From contig NZ_NEHW01000017.1 in assembly GCF_002112505.1 (NCBI RefSeq), positions 53,979 to 117,978 of the forward strand: a DNA stretch of 64,000 bases, read 5' to 3'. The notes beneath the pieces are model-generated. The model ran no database searches. It was not told the origin of the DNA and saw only the letters and a list, made by a program, of their open reading frames with translations. This DNA is from Pseudomonas sp. R28(2017). Its GTDB lineage: Bacteria > Pseudomonadota > Gammaproteobacteria > Pseudomonadales > Pseudomonadaceae. Below are positions 61,997-64,000 of the stretch, in pieces. The translations under genes were made by a program, and so were the position numbers. Within the stretch, counting starts at the first letter, position 1. Each line of letters starts with the position of its first letter.

Positions 61997-63751
61997 CTAA
62001 TGGCCCACCACCATCGCAGTGAACGGCGCTACATAGGCCTGCAAGGTCACCAGCCCACCCACCAGCACCGCCAGCACGATCGAGTGGAAGAACACATAGC
62101 GCAGAATTTCGCCCTCATGCCCATACCAGCGGGTCGCGGTAGAGGCCACGACGATCGACTGCGCATCGACCATCTTGCCCATCACCCCGCCCGAACTGTT
62201 GGCCGCAGCCATCAATACTGGGCTCAGCCCCAGCTGCTCCGCCGTCACCCGCTGCAGCCCGCCGAACAGCACGTTGGAAGCCGTGTCCGAGCCGGTCAGC
62301 GCCACACCCAGCCAGCCGAGCAAGGTGCCGAACATCGGGTAGAAGATGCCCGTGGCGGCGAACGCCAGACCCATGGTCGCGTCCAGCCCCGAGTAGCGCG
62401 TGAGAAAGCCCAGCGCCAGCATCGCGACGATGGTGATCAGCGAGTAGCGCACCACCCATAGCGTGCGCAGGTACTGCCGGCCCAGCTCCAGGGGCGAATA
62501 GCCCATCAGCAACCCGCCAAGGATCGCCGCGAGGAAGATGCCGCTGCCGGTGGCGGTGAACCAGGTGAACTTGTACTGGGCGTCCTCTTTCTTCGGCGCC
62601 GGGACAACGGGCGGTACTTTCTCGATCTGCTGGTGGATCGTATCGAAGGTGAATACCGGGGCGAACACCGGGTTGCCTTCACGCAGCGGCTTGCCCTGCG
62701 GGTCGAGCATGGCCGCGCCGCTGGCAGGGTCCAGCGCCGGGCGGGTGTCGAACAGGTTCTTGAAGCCCGCCGTGCCCCAGGCGAAGACGAACACGGTGAG
62801 GATGATCCACGGCAACCAGGCCTTGAACACGCTGCGCTGGTCGCGCTGGGCGAAGGTGGCCGCGGCGCCCGCTTTGCCGTCGTCCTCGACCTTGGAGTCG
62901 TCGACCCGCCCGGTGAGCGCCGCCGACGTATGCACCGTGGCCGGCTTCCACACCCGCAGGAAGGCGGTCAGGCAGGCCATGGAGATCAGCGCGGCGATCA
63001 CGTCCACCAGCATCGGCCCGTGGAAGTTCGACACCAAAAACTGCGGCACCGCGAAGGTGACCCCGGCCACCAGGATCGCCGGCCACACCTCGAGCATCTT
63101 GCGCCAGCCGGCAAAGGCCCAGATCAGCCAGAACGGCACGATCACCGAGAAGAACGGCAGCTGCCGGCCGACCATGGCCGACAGCTCCATTTCATCCAGC
63201 CCGGTGACCTTGGCCAGGGTGATGATCGGTGTGCCCAGGGCGCCGAACGCCACCGGCGCGGTATTGGCGATCAGCGCCAGCCCGGAAGCCGCCAGCGGCG
63301 AGAAGCCCAGGCCGATCAGGATTGCGCCGGTCACCGCCACCGGTGTGCCGAAGCCCGCTGCGCCCTCGAAGAAGGCGCCGAAGCAGAAGGCGATCAGCAG
63401 CAGCTGCAGGCGACGGTCGTCGGTGATGCGGGCCAGGGAATCCTGCAGCACCTTGAACGAGCCGTTCTCGGTGGTCAGCCGGTGCAGGAAGATGATGTTC
63501 AGCACGATCCAGCCGATCGGCAGCAGGCCGTTGGCCGCGCCGTACAGGGCGGCGGAGCCTGCCATGTTGGCCGGCATGCCGAAGGCGAAGATCGAGATCA
63601 GCAGCGCCGAGCCCAGGGCCAGCAGGGCGGCGATGTGCGCTTTGATATGGAAGAAGGCCAGTGCTGCCAGCATCACCACCACCGGCACCGCGGCCATGAG
63701 CGTGGAGAGCAGGGGGCTTGCGAACGGATCGTAGATTTGCTGCCAGACCAT
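61997..63751 (-). CDS. lldP: L-lactate permease (LctP family)
   Basis: The 584-residue symporter of the LctP/LldP family has about 12-14 helices. It shows WIVLNIIFLHRLTTENGSF, the GAFFEGAAGFGTPVAVTGAIL motif, NTAPVAFGALGTPIITLAKVTGL and ANSSGGVMGKMVDAQSIVVAS near the end. A hydrophilic insert of about 90 residues (near 300-400) interrupts the helices. It imports lactate, and some members glycolate, with protons. No lactate dehydrogenase or regulator lies next to it in the window. GAGGTGG precedes the ATG. Confidence 0.92.
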   Translation of the reverse strand: MVWQQIYDPFASPLLSTLMAAVPVVVMLAALAFFHIKAHIAALLALGSALLISIFAFGMPANMAGSAALYGAANGLLPIGWIVLNIIFLHRLTTENGSFKVLQDSLARITDDRRLQLLLIAFCFGAFFEGAAGFGTPVAVTGAILIGLGFSPLAASGLALIANTAPVAFGALGTPIITLAKVTGLDEMELSAMVGRQLPFFSVIVPFWLIWAFAGWRKMLEVWPAILVAGVTFAVPQFLVSNFHGPMLVDVIAALISMACLTAFLRVWKPATVHTSAALTGRVDDSKVEDDGKAGAAATFAQRDQRSVFKAWLPWIILTVFVFAWGTAGFKNLFDTRPALDPASGAAMLDPQGKPLREGNPVFAPVFTFDTIHQQIEKVPPVVPAPKKEDAQYKFTWFTATGSGIFLAAILGGLLMGYSPLELGRQYLRTLWVVRYSLITIVAMLALGFLTRYSGLDATMGLAFAATGIFYPMFGTLLGWLGVALTGSDTASNVLFGGLQRVTAEQLGLSPVLMAAANSSGGVMGKMVDAQSIVVASTATRWYGHEGEILRYVFFHSIVLAVLVGGLVTLQAYVAPFTAMVVGH

Positions 63752-63826
63752 TTGCCACCTCGTTTGTTGTTATGTGAGGTATCGCGATTTTTGGGCAGAC
63801 GGCATACAAGATGCCAGGGGGAGTAT

Positions 63827-63846
63827 AGGTAGGAATTCCTTTACCT
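63827..63846. promoter_or_regulatory. Palindromic site upstream of lldP
   Basis: AGGAATTCCT (63831-63840) is a perfect 10-bp palindrome inside a broader partial dyad GGTAGGAATTCCTTTACC, about 80 bp ahead of lldP. It could be an operator for a lactate-responsive regulator. It is only a dyad seen by eye. Confidence 0.25.
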
Positions 63847-63890
63847 GTGCCGGCTACGGGGGGCTGGAGGGGTTCGTCTCGGGTTTTTCA

Positions 63891-63943
63891 GCGCCTGGGA
63901 GATCGAGCGCCGCCCGCGCGGCGCATCGCGAGCTGCGCTCGCT
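63891..63943. repeat. Second copy of the GATCGAGCGCCGC repeat family
   Basis: GCGCCTGGGAGATCGAGCG continues into CGCC-CGCG-CGGCG and then ATCGCGAGC. This copy has the same left arm as 61926-61948 but a diverged right arm. The rest of the 249 bp upstream of lldP shows no gene. Confidence 0.75.
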
Positions 63944-64000
63944 TGTGTCTTCGAAGGAGGTAAGGTGTTAGGTGAGAGGGGTGGACGGCAAGCTGCTAGC

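Overview
The window looks like chromosomal DNA of a fluorescent Pseudomonas of the P. putida group. It has GC-rich coding sequence, many copies of the P. putida-type REP palindrome (cores such as GCGGGCAAGCCCGCTCCCACAG), a D-lysine catabolic cluster, MuxABC-OpmB and DUF1652/DUF2790 proteins. No tRNA, rRNA, CRISPR array, prophage or insertion sequence was seen.

Layout. 1-3674: D-lysine/cyclic imine catabolism (ABC binding protein, RpiR regulator, dpkA, amaC). 3944-5893: an amino-acid permease and thiol peroxidase. 6240-15233: the RND efflux operon muxA-muxB-muxC-opmB, its genes overlapping by 4 bp. 15453-20942: an MHYT-GGDEF-EAL protein, a DUF1652 protein, an AruH-like aminotransferase, a DUF1345 membrane protein and a lone tyrosine recombinase. 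20945-28113: gspG-gspF divergent from a lytic transglycosylase, followed by two paralogous histidine kinases and an NtrC-type activator. 28386-32004: a small secreted protein and gluconate uptake, kinase and repressor genes with three operators. 32119-37315: a soluble PAS chemoreceptor and a BvgS-like hybrid kinase with its LuxR-type partner. 37531-40225: a cobalamin riboswitch heading cbtB-cbtA-cobE-cobM, with a DUF1272 protein after it. 40379-44780: a LuxR-type regulator, an omega-transaminase and RlhA. 44990-54137: a YncD/PqqU-like TonB receptor, RidA, TrmK, a LysR regulator, small exported proteins, an MFS carrier and an AEC carrier. 54318-57865: an MFS carrier with an HMG-CoA-lyase-like enzyme and a class III CoA-transferase. 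58168-63751: an EmrAB-like pump with a LysR gene, and an L-lactate permease.

Most notable locus: 20945-28113. The 185-bp gap between gspG and the transglycosylase gene holds two divergent sigma-54-type -24/-12 elements, and a third lies ahead of the second kinase. A near-identical 17-bp dyad (GGYTACCCA-N4-TGGG) lies upstream of each kinase. The locus also encodes its own sigma-54 activator. It reads as a self-contained regulon joining a minimal pseudopilin/platform pair to a wall-cutting enzyme under a two-kinase pathway. The function is unknown. All calls come from reading the sequence and remembered family knowledge; no searches were run.
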